In this document: positions 23,746-32,254 of the stretch, piece by piece
Position numbering within the stretch: position 1 is the first letter of the stretch
How the letters are laid out: every line of letters starts with the position of its first letter
NCBI RefSeq assembly: GCF_001700965.1
Contig: NZ_CP016756.1
Location: 3,586,501 to 3,650,500, forward strand
Length of the DNA stretch: 64,000 bases
Source: Stenotrophomonas nitritireducens
GTDB taxonomy: Bacteria > Pseudomonadota > Gammaproteobacteria > Xanthomonadales > Xanthomonadaceae
Reading direction: 5' to 3'
Made by a program: the position numbers and the translations under genes
The notes under the pieces: generated by a model
Database searches by the model: none
The model's input: the letters and a program-made list of their open reading frames with translations, nothing else
What the model was told of the DNA's origin: nothing

Positions 23746-24156
23746 TTACAGCGCAGCGTCCTTGAGCTTCTTGAGCGGACGCACCTTGAGCTTGGTGGTG
23801 GCCGGCTTGGCGGCGAACCACTGCTCTTCCTTGGTGAACGGGTTGATGCCCTTGCGCTTCGGCTTGGCCGCAACGCTCACGGTGGAGATCTTCAGCAGGC
23901 CCGGCAGGGTGAAGGAGCCAGCGCCCTTCTTGTTGACCGAGGCAGCGACGGCGCCTTCCAGGGCGGCGAACACAGCGCGCACGTCCTTGGCAGCAACCGA
24001 GGTGGCTTCAGCGATGTGGGCAACCAGACCGGACTTGGTCAGTGCTTCCTTGATCGGCTTCGGTGCGGCCGGCTTGGCGGCAGTCTTGGTTGCAGCCTTC
24101 GTTGCTACTTTCTTCACTGCCTTCTTCGGGGCAGCCTTTTTAGCGGTCTTTGCCAT
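23746..24156 (-). CDS. HU/IHF-family DNA-binding protein with lysine-rich tail
   Basis: 136 residues. The N-terminal 37 or so residues are an Ala/Lys/Pro-rich tail (AKKAAPKKAVKKVATKAATK) like histone H1 or AlgP repeats, followed by an HU-type domain: LTKSGLVAHIAEATSVAAKDVRAVFAAL and KGAGSFTLPGLLKISTVS. The C-terminal NPFTKEEQWFAAKP replaces the usual NPRTG...ipa arm. The start at 24156 has AGGAAAT just upstream; longer frames are not supported. It probably compacts DNA. The tail is a plausible methylation or acetylation target. Confidence 0.9.
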   Translation of the reverse strand: MAKTAKKAAPKKAVKKVATKAATKTAAKPAAPKPIKEALTKSGLVAHIAEATSVAAKDVRAVFAALEGAVAASVNKKGAGSFTLPGLLKISTVSVAAKPKRKGINPFTKEEQWFAAKPATTKLKVRPLKKLKDAAL

Positions 24157-24459
24157 GATTTCCTGTTCCGTGAACGGTTGGTTGTTGGTCGTGCCGACCC
24201 CGTCGGCAAGCGAAATGTAGGGCATGAATTGCGTGACGCCAATAGGTAATCGAAGAAAAAGCCCATAAAAATTGCTTCCGGGCGTATTTGGACAACAAAT
24301 CGGTGCCGGAAGTGCTGCAAAAGCCGGCCTGCGCAGCAAGCGCCGGCGCTGTCGCCCCGCGACGACGGGCACGCTCCACGCGTGGCCGGCGGTGCCGCAC
24401 AAGGCGCTAACGCGCTGTGGTTTAGGCTGCCGGTGTCATCCACCAACAGGAGTTCGACC
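24157..24459. other. Divergent promoter region between the HU-like gene and osmC
   Basis: 303 bp with an AT-rich stretch (about 24240-24295) next to the HU-like gene, which probably carries its promoter. I see no gene, REP or clear operator. Confidence 0.5.
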
Positions 24460-24894
24460 ATGGGTATTTCGCGTCACGCCACCGCACATTGGGAAGGCGA
24501 TCTGAAGACCGGCCAGGGCCGTTTGAGCACCCCGCAGAGCGGTTTGATGGAGAACACCCGCTACGCCTTCAACAGCCGCTTCGGCGATGAGAAGGGCACC
24601 AACCCCGAAGAACTCATCGCCGCCGCACATGCTGGCTGCTTCACCATGGCGCTGTCGGCCAAGCTGAGTGAAGCGGGGTTCCCGCCGACCACGTTGGACA
24701 CGCGTGCCGATGTGGATCTGTCGATGGAAGGCGGCCCGCAGCTGTCGCAGATCCGGCTCAAGGTAAAGGCAGTGGTGCCAGGCCTGGATGAGACGCGGTT
24801 CCGCGCAATCGCCGATGACGCCAAGCAGAACTGCCCGGTGTCCAAGGCCCTGAGCGCGGTGCCGATCAGCCTGGATACCGAGTTTTCCGCCTGA
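24460..24894 (+). CDS. osmC: OsmC-type peroxiredoxin-like protein
   Basis: 144 residues of the OsmC/Ohr family, thiol peroxidases that reduce organic hydroperoxides. The two redox cysteines are clear: AAHAGCFTMALS (about Cys60) and NCPVSKAL (near the C-terminus). NPEELIAAAHAGC fits the OsmC rather than Ohr branch. The ATG at 24460 has AGGAG 8 nt upstream. A single gene; no regulator nearby. Confidence 0.92.
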   Translation: MGISRHATAHWEGDLKTGQGRLSTPQSGLMENTRYAFNSRFGDEKGTNPEELIAAAHAGCFTMALSAKLSEAGFPPTTLDTRADVDLSMEGGPQLSQIRLKVKAVVPGLDETRFRAIADDAKQNCPVSKALSAVPISLDTEFSA

Positions 24895-24997
24895 TTGGAT
24901 GTCGGCCCGGCCGGCGCACAACGCTGGCCGGGCCGATTCAGGGTTGTTTCACCCGGCGCAGCTGAGCATCTGTCATCCCAATCCGGTGGTTACTGCC

Positions 24998-25723
24998 ATG
25001 TGTCGATCCCTAGCTGTTGCCGCTGTCCTGCTTGCCGGTGGCCTGGGTGCATTCAATGCATCCGCGCAGCGCTATGACGATGGCCAGTACCGTCCCGACG
25101 CCTCTTACGATGATGGCCAGTACCGCAGCGAACGCTATGACGACGGTCAATACCGCCCGGGCCAGGCCAATGGCGGTAGCCCGGTCTATGACTATGCGCG
25201 GGTGGTGCGGGTGGATCCGGTGATCGTCGGTGGCGGCCAAGGCAGCAACCAGCGCTGCTACGAGCGCAACGATGGCGGTTATATCAACGGAAACAATGGC
25301 TATCAGGCCGGTGGCTATGGCAACAACGGCTACCGTAATGATGGCTACGACGACCGTGGCCAGGACAACGGCCAGTACCGGCAGGGCAATGAGACCGGCC
25401 GCCAGCTGGCAACAGTGATAGGCGGACTGGCCGGCGCGGTACTGGGCAGTCGCATCGGCGGTGGCGATGGCCGCTACCTGGGCACGGCGGTTGGCACCAT
25501 TGCCGGCGGCGCTGCCGGCCGCGCCATCTACGAGGCCAGCAACCGGCCCACTTACCAGCGCGGCGACGTGCGCGTCTGCGAACCGACCGGGTATGGCAGC
25601 GAAAGCGAGCGTGTCGATGGCTACGATGTCACCTATGAGTACGCTGGCCGCCAGTACCACACCCACCGCGACTATCACCCTGGCGAGCAGATCCGGGTAC
25701 GGGTCGACGTAAGCGCCGACTGA
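24998..25723 (+). CDS. Glycine-zipper surface/periplasmic protein with YDDGQYR repeats
   Basis: 241 residues with a signal peptide (MCRSLAVAAVLLAGGLGAFNASAQ). Three tandem repeats of (R/S)YDDGQYR lie at about 25-56. A Gly/Asn/Tyr-rich stretch follows (about 84-126). A glycine-zipper membrane-associated segment reads TVIGGLAGAVLGSRIGGGDGRYLGTAVGTIAGGAAG. The C-terminal YDVTYEYAGRQYHTHRDYHPG is beta-rich. It resembles the 17-kDa/RcnB-like glycine-zipper 2TM proteins of the envelope. Function unknown. The tyrosine-rich repeats are unusual for the family. Confidence 0.85.
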   Translation: MCRSLAVAAVLLAGGLGAFNASAQRYDDGQYRPDASYDDGQYRSERYDDGQYRPGQANGGSPVYDYARVVRVDPVIVGGGQGSNQRCYERNDGGYINGNNGYQAGGYGNNGYRNDGYDDRGQDNGQYRQGNETGRQLATVIGGLAGAVLGSRIGGGDGRYLGTAVGTIAGGAAGRAIYEASNRPTYQRGDVRVCEPTGYGSESERVDGYDVTYEYAGRQYHTHRDYHPGEQIRVRVDVSAD

Positions 25724-25821
25724 GTGCAGCGGGCGATTCTGCCGGCATGAGGTGCAGCGCACGGTTTGTCAGGCTCCGCTGTTGACGGCATAGTCCACGC
25801 ATTCCTTCTGGAGGGTGCGTG

Positions 25822-27507
25822 ATGCGTCGTATCGCCTGTGTAGCCCTGTTGCTCCCCTGTCTGCATGCGCTCCCGGCCCAGGCCGAGGTCAAGGTGCTGG
25901 TAGCCGATACCATCCGCACCGGCGATGCCGCCCAGCCGGTGGCCGGCGCAATGGCCTGGGACAGCGACACTGGCCGCGTGTTGCAGGTGGGTAGCGCCGA
26001 GGCGCTGCGCAAGGCCTATCCGAAGGCGGCAGCGCTGGAACTGGGTGATGCCACCGTGGTGCCGGGCCTGATCGATGCGCATGCGCACATCATGGGCCTG
26101 GGGAATACCTTGATGCAGGCCGACCTGAGCGGCGCACGTAACCGCGGCGAGGTAGTGGAGCGCCTAAAGGCGTTCGAGAAGACGCTCGCGCCCGGTGAGT
26201 GGTTGCTGGGCCGTGGCTGGGACCAGAACCGCTGGGACAACACCGATTTCCCGACCGCCGCCGATCTGGATGCGGCCTTCCCGCAGCGGCCGCTGTATCT
26301 GGAACGTATCGACGGCCATGCCGGCTGGGTCAACACGGCGGCCATCCGCGTTGCCGAAAAGGCTGGCAAATCCCTGTCCGGTGACTGGCAGCCGGAAGGC
26401 GGGCGCATCCTGCGCAACGCCGATGGCAGCCCCAGCGGCGTGCTGGTCGATGGCGCGGCGGCGCTGGTCTATGGCCAGATCCCGGCGCTGGATGATGCCT
26501 CTCGCGAAAAGCGCCTGCAGGCGGCACTGCAGGCAGCGGTCAGCAATGGCCTGACCGGCGTGCACGACATGGGCGTATCGCGCGAAGACCTGGCGTTGAT
26601 GAAGCGGCTGGCCGACCAGGGCAAGCTGCCGCTGCGCATCGATGCCTATGCCGACGGCAACCACGCCGCACTGGAAGATCTGTGCAAGAGCGGCCTGTAC
26701 GCCCATCCGGGTGGTCGGCTGCAGATGCGCGGGGTCAAACTGTACATGGACGGCGCCCTGGGCAGCCGCGGTGCGGCCCTGCTCACCGCCTACAGCGATG
26801 ACCCGCACAACCATGGCCTGCTGATGACCTCGCCGGAAGAGTTCGAGACGGCGGTGCGCAAGGCGGACGGCTGCAAGGTGCAGGTCGCCACCCACGCCAT
26901 CGGCGATCGCGGCAACCGGATCGTGCTGGATACCTACGAGAAAGTCCTGGGCGCACACAAGGGGGATGACCATCGCTGGCGCGTGGAGCATTCACAGGTG
27001 GTAGCGCTGGACGACATCCCGCGCTTCGCCAAGCTGGGTGTGATCGCCTCGATGCAGCCTACCCATGCAACTTCGGACATGGGCTGGGCCGAACAGCGGG
27101 TGGGGCCGGAACGCATTCTGGGCGCCTATGCCTGGCAGCGCTTCCTGCACAGCGGCGCGCGGCTCGCACTGGGTTCGGATTTCCCGGTGGAGCAGGTTGA
27201 CCCTCGCCTGGGGCTGTATGCGGCGGTGACCCGCCAGGACCGTGATGGCAAGCCGCCGGGCGGTTGGCAGCCGGATCAGCGTCTGAGTGCCGCCGAAGCC
27301 CTGCGCGGCTTCACCAGTGACGCGGCCTGGGCGGGCCATGACGAAGCGCAGGTCGGCAAATTGCAGCGCGGCCTGCGTGCCGACTTCGTGGTGTTGGATC
27401 GAGATCCGCTGAAGGTCGCCGCCGACCAGCTCGATGACCTGAAGGTGCTGTCGACCTGGGTGGACGGTGAGCCGGTTTACAAGGCCGACGAAACATCGGG
27501 TAGCTGA
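25822..27507 (+). CDS. YtcJ-like amidohydrolase with signal peptide
   Basis: 561 residues, amidohydrolase_3 family. The signal peptide is MRRIACVALLLPCLHALPAQA. Metal-binding motifs are DAHAH near residue 81 and the later HAIGDRGNR, EHSQVV and GSDFPVEQV. The ATG at 25822 has GGAGG 8 nt upstream; GTG three bases earlier is less likely. Export suggests hydrolysis of an amide or ester substrate in the periplasm. The next gene, a TonB receptor, is about 140 bp away beyond a stem-loop, so a shared function is possible but unproven. Confidence 0.9.
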   Translation: MRRIACVALLLPCLHALPAQAEVKVLVADTIRTGDAAQPVAGAMAWDSDTGRVLQVGSAEALRKAYPKAAALELGDATVVPGLIDAHAHIMGLGNTLMQADLSGARNRGEVVERLKAFEKTLAPGEWLLGRGWDQNRWDNTDFPTAADLDAAFPQRPLYLERIDGHAGWVNTAAIRVAEKAGKSLSGDWQPEGGRILRNADGSPSGVLVDGAAALVYGQIPALDDASREKRLQAALQAAVSNGLTGVHDMGVSREDLALMKRLADQGKLPLRIDAYADGNHAALEDLCKSGLYAHPGGRLQMRGVKLYMDGALGSRGAALLTAYSDDPHNHGLLMTSPEEFETAVRKADGCKVQVATHAIGDRGNRIVLDTYEKVLGAHKGDDHRWRVEHSQVVALDDIPRFAKLGVIASMQPTHATSDMGWAEQRVGPERILGAYAWQRFLHSGARLALGSDFPVEQVDPRLGLYAAVTRQDRDGKPPGGWQPDQRLSAAEALRGFTSDAAWAGHDEAQVGKLQRGLRADFVVLDRDPLKVAADQLDDLKVLSTWVDGEPVYKADETSGS

Positions 27508-27511
27508 GCCT

Positions 27512-27548
27512 GTTACCGCCATGGGTCCTGTGCCCATGGCGATGTAAC
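27512..27548. promoter_or_regulatory. Imperfect inverted repeat between amidohydrolase and TonB receptor
   Basis: GTTACCGCCATGGG and CCCATGGCGATGTAAC face each other around a 7-nt loop, immediately after the amidohydrolase stop. It could be a terminator without U-tract or a cis-regulatory hairpin for the receptor. Confidence 0.45.
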
Positions 27549-27650
27549 CCATTTGCCATCTTGGCTGTTGATCATCTGCGCGCTTCCTTAATGCGTCATC
27601 GGCGCTGTCTGGCCGAACGGATTCACCACCTGCCAATGAAGGGCATCTCC

Positions 27651-29996
27651 ATGCAGTTTCACCCCGCCGCATCCGCTTTCCTTCGTACTGCCCGTCGTTC
27701 CCCGCGCCGCTCGCTGTTGGCCCAGGCTTGCGCATTGCTGGTCCTGCCGTTGGCTGCGCAGTCGGCGCTGGCTCAGGATGCTGCGCCTGCCACTACGCGC
27801 CCCAGTGCAACCGCGCTGGATGCGGTAACAGTCACCGCCGAGCGCCGCGAGCAGAACCTGCAGGATGTGCCGGTCTCGGTAGGTGTGGTGCAGGGTGAAG
27901 CCTTGCGGGCCTATACCGAAGGCGCGGATGACACCTTGCTGTCACTGTCCGGCCGTGTCCCCAGCTTCTACGCCGAGACCACCACCGGGCGCATCTTCCC
28001 GCGCTTCTATATCCGCGGCCTGGGCAATATCGACTTCTACCTGGGTGCCTCGCAGCCGGTGTCCATCATCCAGGACGACGTGGTACTGGAGCATGTGGTG
28101 CTCAAGTCCAACCCGGTCTATGACGTGGACCAGGTGGAAGTACTGCGCGGCCCGCAGGGCTCGCTGTTCGGACGCAACACCACCGCCGGCATCGTCAAGT
28201 TCGATACCGCCAAGCCCAGCCAGGACCCGAGTGGCCGGGTCAACGTGAGCTACGGCAGCTACAACACCGTGTCCATCGATGGCGGCATGGGCGGGGCGAT
28301 CAATGACGTGCTGTCCTACCGTGTCTCCACGCTGTACCAGCACCGCGACGACTGGGTGGACAACACCTACCGTGGCCCGAGTGCCGACGGCACGGTCTCG
28401 CCGAAGAACGACACGATGGGCGGTTACAACGACCGCAACCTGCGCTTGCAACTGCTGTACAAGCCCAACGAACAGTTCTCGTTGCTGGCCTCGGCGCATA
28501 CCCGCGACTACGAGGGTACCTCCACTCTGTTCCTGCGCAATGCGCTGGTGAAGGGCAGCAACCGCGTCGATGTGGCGCGCGACAAGGTGGCGTTCGACGA
28601 AGCCGACAATAATCCGCAGGCCTACAAGACCCACGGCGGCTCGCTGAAGGCGACCTATGATTTCGGCAATACCACGCTGACCTCGATCAGCGCCTACGAG
28701 ACTACCTCCGGCTACAGCCGTGGTGATACCGACGGTGGCGCGGCGGCGGATTACCCGGTCAACGGTCTGCCCAACGGCTACGGTCAGTCGATGGGCCAGG
28801 TACAGGACCTGGACCAGTTCACCCAGGAGTTGCGGTTGGCCTCCAACGCCACCGATCCGTGGTCGTGGCAGATGGGTGCGTTCTACTTTGACGGCCGCGA
28901 TACCACCGATTTCTACCAGCGCGCCTGGTTTCTGGATACCGCCGCGCACAATCCCAACAACTGGGTGCGCCTGCGCAACATCAATACGTCCTGGGCGGGC
29001 TTTGGCCAGGTGAGCTGGAAGGCCACCGATGCGTTGACCCTGACCGCGGGCGTGCGCGCCACCAAGGACGAGAAGCACACGCGCCTGTTGAAGACCGCCG
29101 ACACCGCCGCTGGCGTAGTGACCTACAAGGGCCGCCATGATGTGCAGATGTCCGATACCCAGCCCAGCTGGGACCTGAGCGCGATGTATGAAATCAGCCC
29201 GGAGCTGAGCCTGTATGCGCGTGTGGCGCGTGGCTTCCGTGGCCCCACCATCCAGGGCCGCTCGGCGGTGTTCAATGCCGATTTCACCACCGCCGATTCG
29301 GAGACCATCCTGTCGTGGGAAGCCGGCATCAAGAGCAGCCTGCTGGACAACCGCCTGCGCCTGAACGTCAGCGGCTTCACCTATACCGTCAATGACATCC
29401 AGCTCAACGGCAACGATTCCAACGGCAATGGTGTGCTGTTCAATGCCGACAAGGCGCGTGCCTACGGCCTGGAAGCAGACCTGGATTGGCGGCCGATTCC
29501 CAACCTGTCGTTGACGGCCGGCCTGAGCCTGCTGCACAGCGAAATCCAGGACAAGCGCGTCTATGCGCAGGTCTGTGCGCTCAATGGCGTGGTGGTGTGC
29601 ACGGTCAACGACCCGACCATCAAGATCGGCAGCAATGTCTACGCTCAGATCGACGGCAACCCGTTGCCGAACGCGCCCAAGTACAACCTCAATCTCGCCG
29701 CACGCTACGACATCCCGGTGGGCGATGACGGCGCGGTGTTCTTCGCCACCGATTGGAACAAGCAGGGCGAGACCCAGTTCGTGCTGTATGACAGCAAGGA
29801 GTTCTATTCCAAGGGCAACTTCGAAGGTGGCCTGCGCGTGGGTTACAGCGGTGGCTACGGCGCCTGGGAAGTGGCGGCATTCGCCCGCAACATCACCAAC
29901 GAGAAGAACCTCAAGGGCGTGATCGAGAACTACATGGCTGCCGTCTACAACGACCCGCGCATCATCGGCGTGTCGTTCAATTACAACTGGCGCTGA
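27651..29996 (+). CDS. TonB-dependent receptor
   Basis: 781 residues. A long signal peptide ends near QSALA. A TonB-box-like AVTVTAERREQ and plug motifs follow (LQDVPVSVGVVQG, FPRFYIRGLGNIDFY, QVEVLRGPQGSLFGRNTTAGIVKFDTAKPS), then a full barrel ending in SFNYNWR. The RGPQGSLFGRNTTAG signature is typical of the large iron-complex/substrate receptor group expanded in Xanthomonadaceae and sphingomonads. The start at 27651 has GAAGGG upstream. The ligand is unknown; no Fur-like site was seen. Confidence 0.9.
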   Translation: MQFHPAASAFLRTARRSPRRSLLAQACALLVLPLAAQSALAQDAAPATTRPSATALDAVTVTAERREQNLQDVPVSVGVVQGEALRAYTEGADDTLLSLSGRVPSFYAETTTGRIFPRFYIRGLGNIDFYLGASQPVSIIQDDVVLEHVVLKSNPVYDVDQVEVLRGPQGSLFGRNTTAGIVKFDTAKPSQDPSGRVNVSYGSYNTVSIDGGMGGAINDVLSYRVSTLYQHRDDWVDNTYRGPSADGTVSPKNDTMGGYNDRNLRLQLLYKPNEQFSLLASAHTRDYEGTSTLFLRNALVKGSNRVDVARDKVAFDEADNNPQAYKTHGGSLKATYDFGNTTLTSISAYETTSGYSRGDTDGGAAADYPVNGLPNGYGQSMGQVQDLDQFTQELRLASNATDPWSWQMGAFYFDGRDTTDFYQRAWFLDTAAHNPNNWVRLRNINTSWAGFGQVSWKATDALTLTAGVRATKDEKHTRLLKTADTAAGVVTYKGRHDVQMSDTQPSWDLSAMYEISPELSLYARVARGFRGPTIQGRSAVFNADFTTADSETILSWEAGIKSSLLDNRLRLNVSGFTYTVNDIQLNGNDSNGNGVLFNADKARAYGLEADLDWRPIPNLSLTAGLSLLHSEIQDKRVYAQVCALNGVVVCTVNDPTIKIGSNVYAQIDGNPLPNAPKYNLNLAARYDIPVGDDGAVFFATDWNKQGETQFVLYDSKEFYSKGNFEGGLRVGYSGGYGAWEVAAFARNITNEKNLKGVIENYMAAVYNDPRIIGVSFNYNWR

Positions 29997-30228
29997 GCCC
30001 GCGTTTGTAGTGCCGAGCCATGCTCGGCAGGGGCTTTACAGCAAAATCCAAAGCTCCCCTCATCCCCCCCTCCGGGGCACCTTCTCCCGCAAGCGGGAGA
30101 AGGGACGAAGCCAGGCATTGCTTTTGTAGTGCCGAGCCATGCTCGGCAGGAGCTTTACCGCAAAGTCCAAAGCTTCCCCTCATCCGCCCCTTCGGGGCAC
30201 CTTCTCCCGTGAACGGGAGAAGGGAAAA
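29997..30228. repeat. Duplicated composite REP (class A + class D)
   Basis: Two near-identical units of about 105-110 bp lie in direct tandem. Each has a SMAG-type hairpin (30007-30030 and 30126-30149), a conserved spacer with AAAGCTCCCC or AAAGCTTCCC, and a class-D palindrome ending in GGGAGAAGGG. Confidence 0.85.
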
Positions 30229-30413
30229 AAGCCAAAGCCAAAGCCAAAGCCAAAGCCAAAGCCAAAGCCAAAGCCAAAGCCAAAGCCAAAGCCAAAGCCA
30301 AAGCCAAAGCCAAAGCCAAAGCCAAAGCCAAAGCCAAAGCCAAAGCCAAAGCCAAAGCCAAAGCCAAAGCCAAAGCCAAAGCCAAAGCCAAAGCCAAAGC
30401 CAAAGCCAAAGCC
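30229..30413. repeat. Hexanucleotide satellite (AAAGCC), about 31 copies
   Basis: A pure tandem array of the 6-mer AAAGCC runs directly out of the last class-D REP and ends at AAAGCCAGGATC. It is open in all frames on one strand and several on the other, giving KPKP, QSQS or AKAK proteins, but nothing marks it as coding. Confidence 0.95.
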
Positions 30414-30459
30414 AGGATCATTCTGCTTGCTGGTCTGCCCGCTACAAGAAAGCCAAGTC

Positions 30460-30740
30460 GTGTGGGAGCGGCGTAAGCCGCGAAGCTGGCGAATCCAACC
30501 GTTATCGAGGTCGCGGGTGAACTGGAACCGCCGCGAGCGTCGCAACTCACGCCGCTTCCGCAGCCCCCGTAGGTTGCGACAATACCTGCCCGAAGCACAG
30601 CAGATTGCCGGAAGCGTCAATCAGCTGAAATCTCGCATGCCATTGGGTAACTCATGTGGGAGCGGCGTAAGCCGCGAAGCTGGCGAATCCAACCGTTATC
30701 GAGGTCGCGGGTGAACTTGAACCGCCGCGAGCGTCGCAGT
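30460..30740. repeat. Direct duplication of a REP-flanked segment
   Basis: The stretch starting GTGGGAGCGGCGTAAGCCGCGAAGCTGGCGAATCC at about 30460 is repeated at about 30656 with one or two changes over some 80 bp, including a class-B REP. The unit length is about 196 bp. Confidence 0.85.
30547..30640 (-). pseudogene. 3' remnant of a VOC-family gene
   Basis: Read on the minus strand, about 28 codons encode RFQLIDASGNLLCFGQ and a short Ala-rich tail before TGA at 30547. This matches the C-terminus (DFSVTDPSGNVLCFGQ) of the intact VOC gene next door. A stop codon lies a few codons upstream and there is no start. It is a decayed, diverged copy within the duplicated REP-flanked unit. Confidence 0.65.
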
Positions 30741-30749
30741 TCACGCCGC

Positions 30750-31133
30750 TTACGCAGCACCCTTAGGCTGGGGCAATGGCTGCCCGAAGCACAGCACGTT
30801 GCCGGACGGATCAGTCACGCTGAAATCGCGCATACCATAGGGCCGGTCAGCAATGGCAACGGTGATGGCTACGCCCGCTGACTGCAGCTGGGCGTGGTAG
30901 CTGTCGATGCCATCGATGTGCAGGTATAACCGGCTGATGCCGCCGGGCTTGGCATCGGCGCGGCTGGCGAGCGTCAGCTCCACGGTGTCGCGGCAAACCG
31001 CAGCCAACTCCGTGGGTTCACCCCACTCCCATGCCAGCGCAAAGTCGAGCTTGTCGAGATAGAACGCCAGGGTGGCCGGCAGGTCTTCTGCAGCCAGGAA
31101 GGGGGAAACCGAGTGAAACTGAACGTGCGCCAT
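30750..31133 (-). CDS. VOC-family (glyoxalase/bleomycin-resistance-like) protein
   Basis: 127 residues with the beta-alpha-beta-beta-beta layout of the vicinal oxygen chelate fold: FHSVSPFLAAEDLPATLAFYLDKLDF at the start, VELTLASR and GISRLYLHIDGID in the middle, and DFSVTDPSGNVLCFGQ near the end. The start at 31133 (MAHVQFHS) fits; a much longer frame continues upstream but is antisense to the lipoprotein gene. Family members bind metals and act as dioxygenases, glyoxalases or resistance proteins; the substrate is not evident. A decayed copy of its 3' end lies immediately downstream. Confidence 0.85.
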   Translation of the reverse strand: MAHVQFHSVSPFLAAEDLPATLAFYLDKLDFALAWEWGEPTELAAVCRDTVELTLASRADAKPGGISRLYLHIDGIDSYHAQLQSAGVAITVAIADRPYGMRDFSVTDPSGNVLCFGQPLPQPKGAA

Positions 31134-31242
31134 GACGTTGCTCCCAAGGCGAGGCTTAAGCGATAGTCGCATGCGCGGCAGTGGGAAGGGGCCCAGCGCC
31201 GGCTCGGCGATACGGAAGTACAACGACCAAGGAGATGCGTCG

Positions 31243-31806
31243 ATGTCTTTTCCTGTGATTCTTGCAAGAGCCTGCCTGCTGCTGTACCTGGTCCTGCTCT
31301 GCGCCTGCGCTTCGATCCCGCTGTCCACCGCATTGCGGCTTTCTTCATTGGATGAGCGTGCGCTGGTGCAACTGGAACCAGCAGCTATCCGGATCAAGGT
31401 GGCGCTTCCTCGCGGAAACACGCTGAATCCGGAGGAAACCCGGCTGGTATTGCGGCTGCAGCCCGATGGCGAGGCTGCGCAGGTTGCAACGATGCCGCTG
31501 AGATTGGTGGGCTCCAGCCAAGGTGAACGCAGCTCCGGATTTTTCAGCCCGGCCGTTGCCGTTACAACCAACGATCTGGCGCTGAGCACGGAAGGTGCCG
31601 CTCAATTGCGCGAGCTGCAGCGTGAAGTGATGCGCTTGCGCAGCGAGTCGGGAAAAGTGGAAATCAGCGTGAACACGTCGTTCTCAAAAATAGCCGAAGG
31701 GACGAAGGAGATGCGTTTTTGGGTGGACATCAAGCTTCGCTCGAATGACGCCTACATGACCTTGTTTGATGGTGCCGAAATTAAATTCAAAATGGCCGAG
31801 GGCTGA
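31243..31806 (+). CDS. Hypothetical lipoprotein
   Basis: 187 residues. An N-terminal hydrophobic leader contains a lipobox L19-C20-A21-C22, predicting a lipoprotein. The body contains LSSLDERALVQLEPAAIRIKVALP and a coiled segment QLRELQREVMRLRSESGK, ending in a beta-rich part (FWVDIKLRSNDAYMTLFDGAEIKFKM). I do not recognise the family. AAGGAG lies 8 nt before the ATG. No obvious partner. Confidence 0.8.
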   Translation: MSFPVILARACLLLYLVLLCACASIPLSTALRLSSLDERALVQLEPAAIRIKVALPRGNTLNPEETRLVLRLQPDGEAAQVATMPLRLVGSSQGERSSGFFSPAVAVTTNDLALSTEGAAQLRELQREVMRLRSESGKVEISVNTSFSKIAEGTKEMRFWVDIKLRSNDAYMTLFDGAEIKFKMAEG

Positions 31807-31875
31807 GCCGGGCTCTATCGCGTCGGTCGCTGCTTTACAGGGTGGAGTGCCGTCCTTGGGATTACTCGCGTTCGC

Positions 31876-32241
31876 TCAGCTCTTGGGCGGAATCAGGGTC
31901 TTGGCGTAGCTGTCGCGGTCGATATCCACAATCTGCACGCTGATCTGCAGCTCCAGTTCGTCGGCAACGATGACAGCTTCAAGTGCGGCCAGGAGTTTGT
32001 TGGCAATATCGCGCTTGGTATCTGCATCGCGGCCACTGAGTAGTTCCAATCGCGCAGCCACAAAGCCGCGCGGACTTCCATTGATTCCGACCGCAAAGCA
32101 GTCAAATGCGATGGCCCGCGACTTGATGTCGATTTCCTGGAGTTGTCCGGTGCCGAGCAGCGCCTGATTGGCTGTTCGCAACAATGCCGGGGTAATGGCG
32201 GTGCCGAGATTGCTGCTGTATTCAATGGTCAGGTGCGGCAT
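31876..32241 (-). CDS. 5-carboxymethyl-2-hydroxymuconate isomerase-like tautomerase
   Basis: 121 residues beginning MPHLTIEYSSNL, where Pro2 is the catalytic base of the tautomerase superfamily, of the CHMI (HpaF-like) branch. The second half has LLSGRDADTKRDIANKLLAAL, the helix of the second beta-alpha-beta unit. The start at 32241 is fixed by that proline. No homoprotocatechuate degradation genes are nearby, so the native substrate is open. It lies 13 bp after the SGNH hydrolase gene, so the two are probably co-transcribed. Confidence 0.85.
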   Translation of the reverse strand: MPHLTIEYSSNLGTAITPALLRTANQALLGTGQLQEIDIKSRAIAFDCFAVGINGSPRGFVAARLELLSGRDADTKRDIANKLLAALEAVIVADELELQISVQIVDIDRDSYAKTLIPPKS

Positions 32242-32254
32242 GGGGAGCTCGTTG

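Noticed and set aside
30229..30413. CRISPR array or VNTR in a surface protein
   Set aside because: Units are 6 bp with no spacers, no cas genes, and no real coding context.
30139..30714. Long open frames encoding KPKP..., QSQS... or FGFG... proteins across the AAAGCC array
   Set aside because: They exist on both strands only because a 6-bp unit without stops repeats; no ribosome site, no conserved flanking domain, and they run through REPs.
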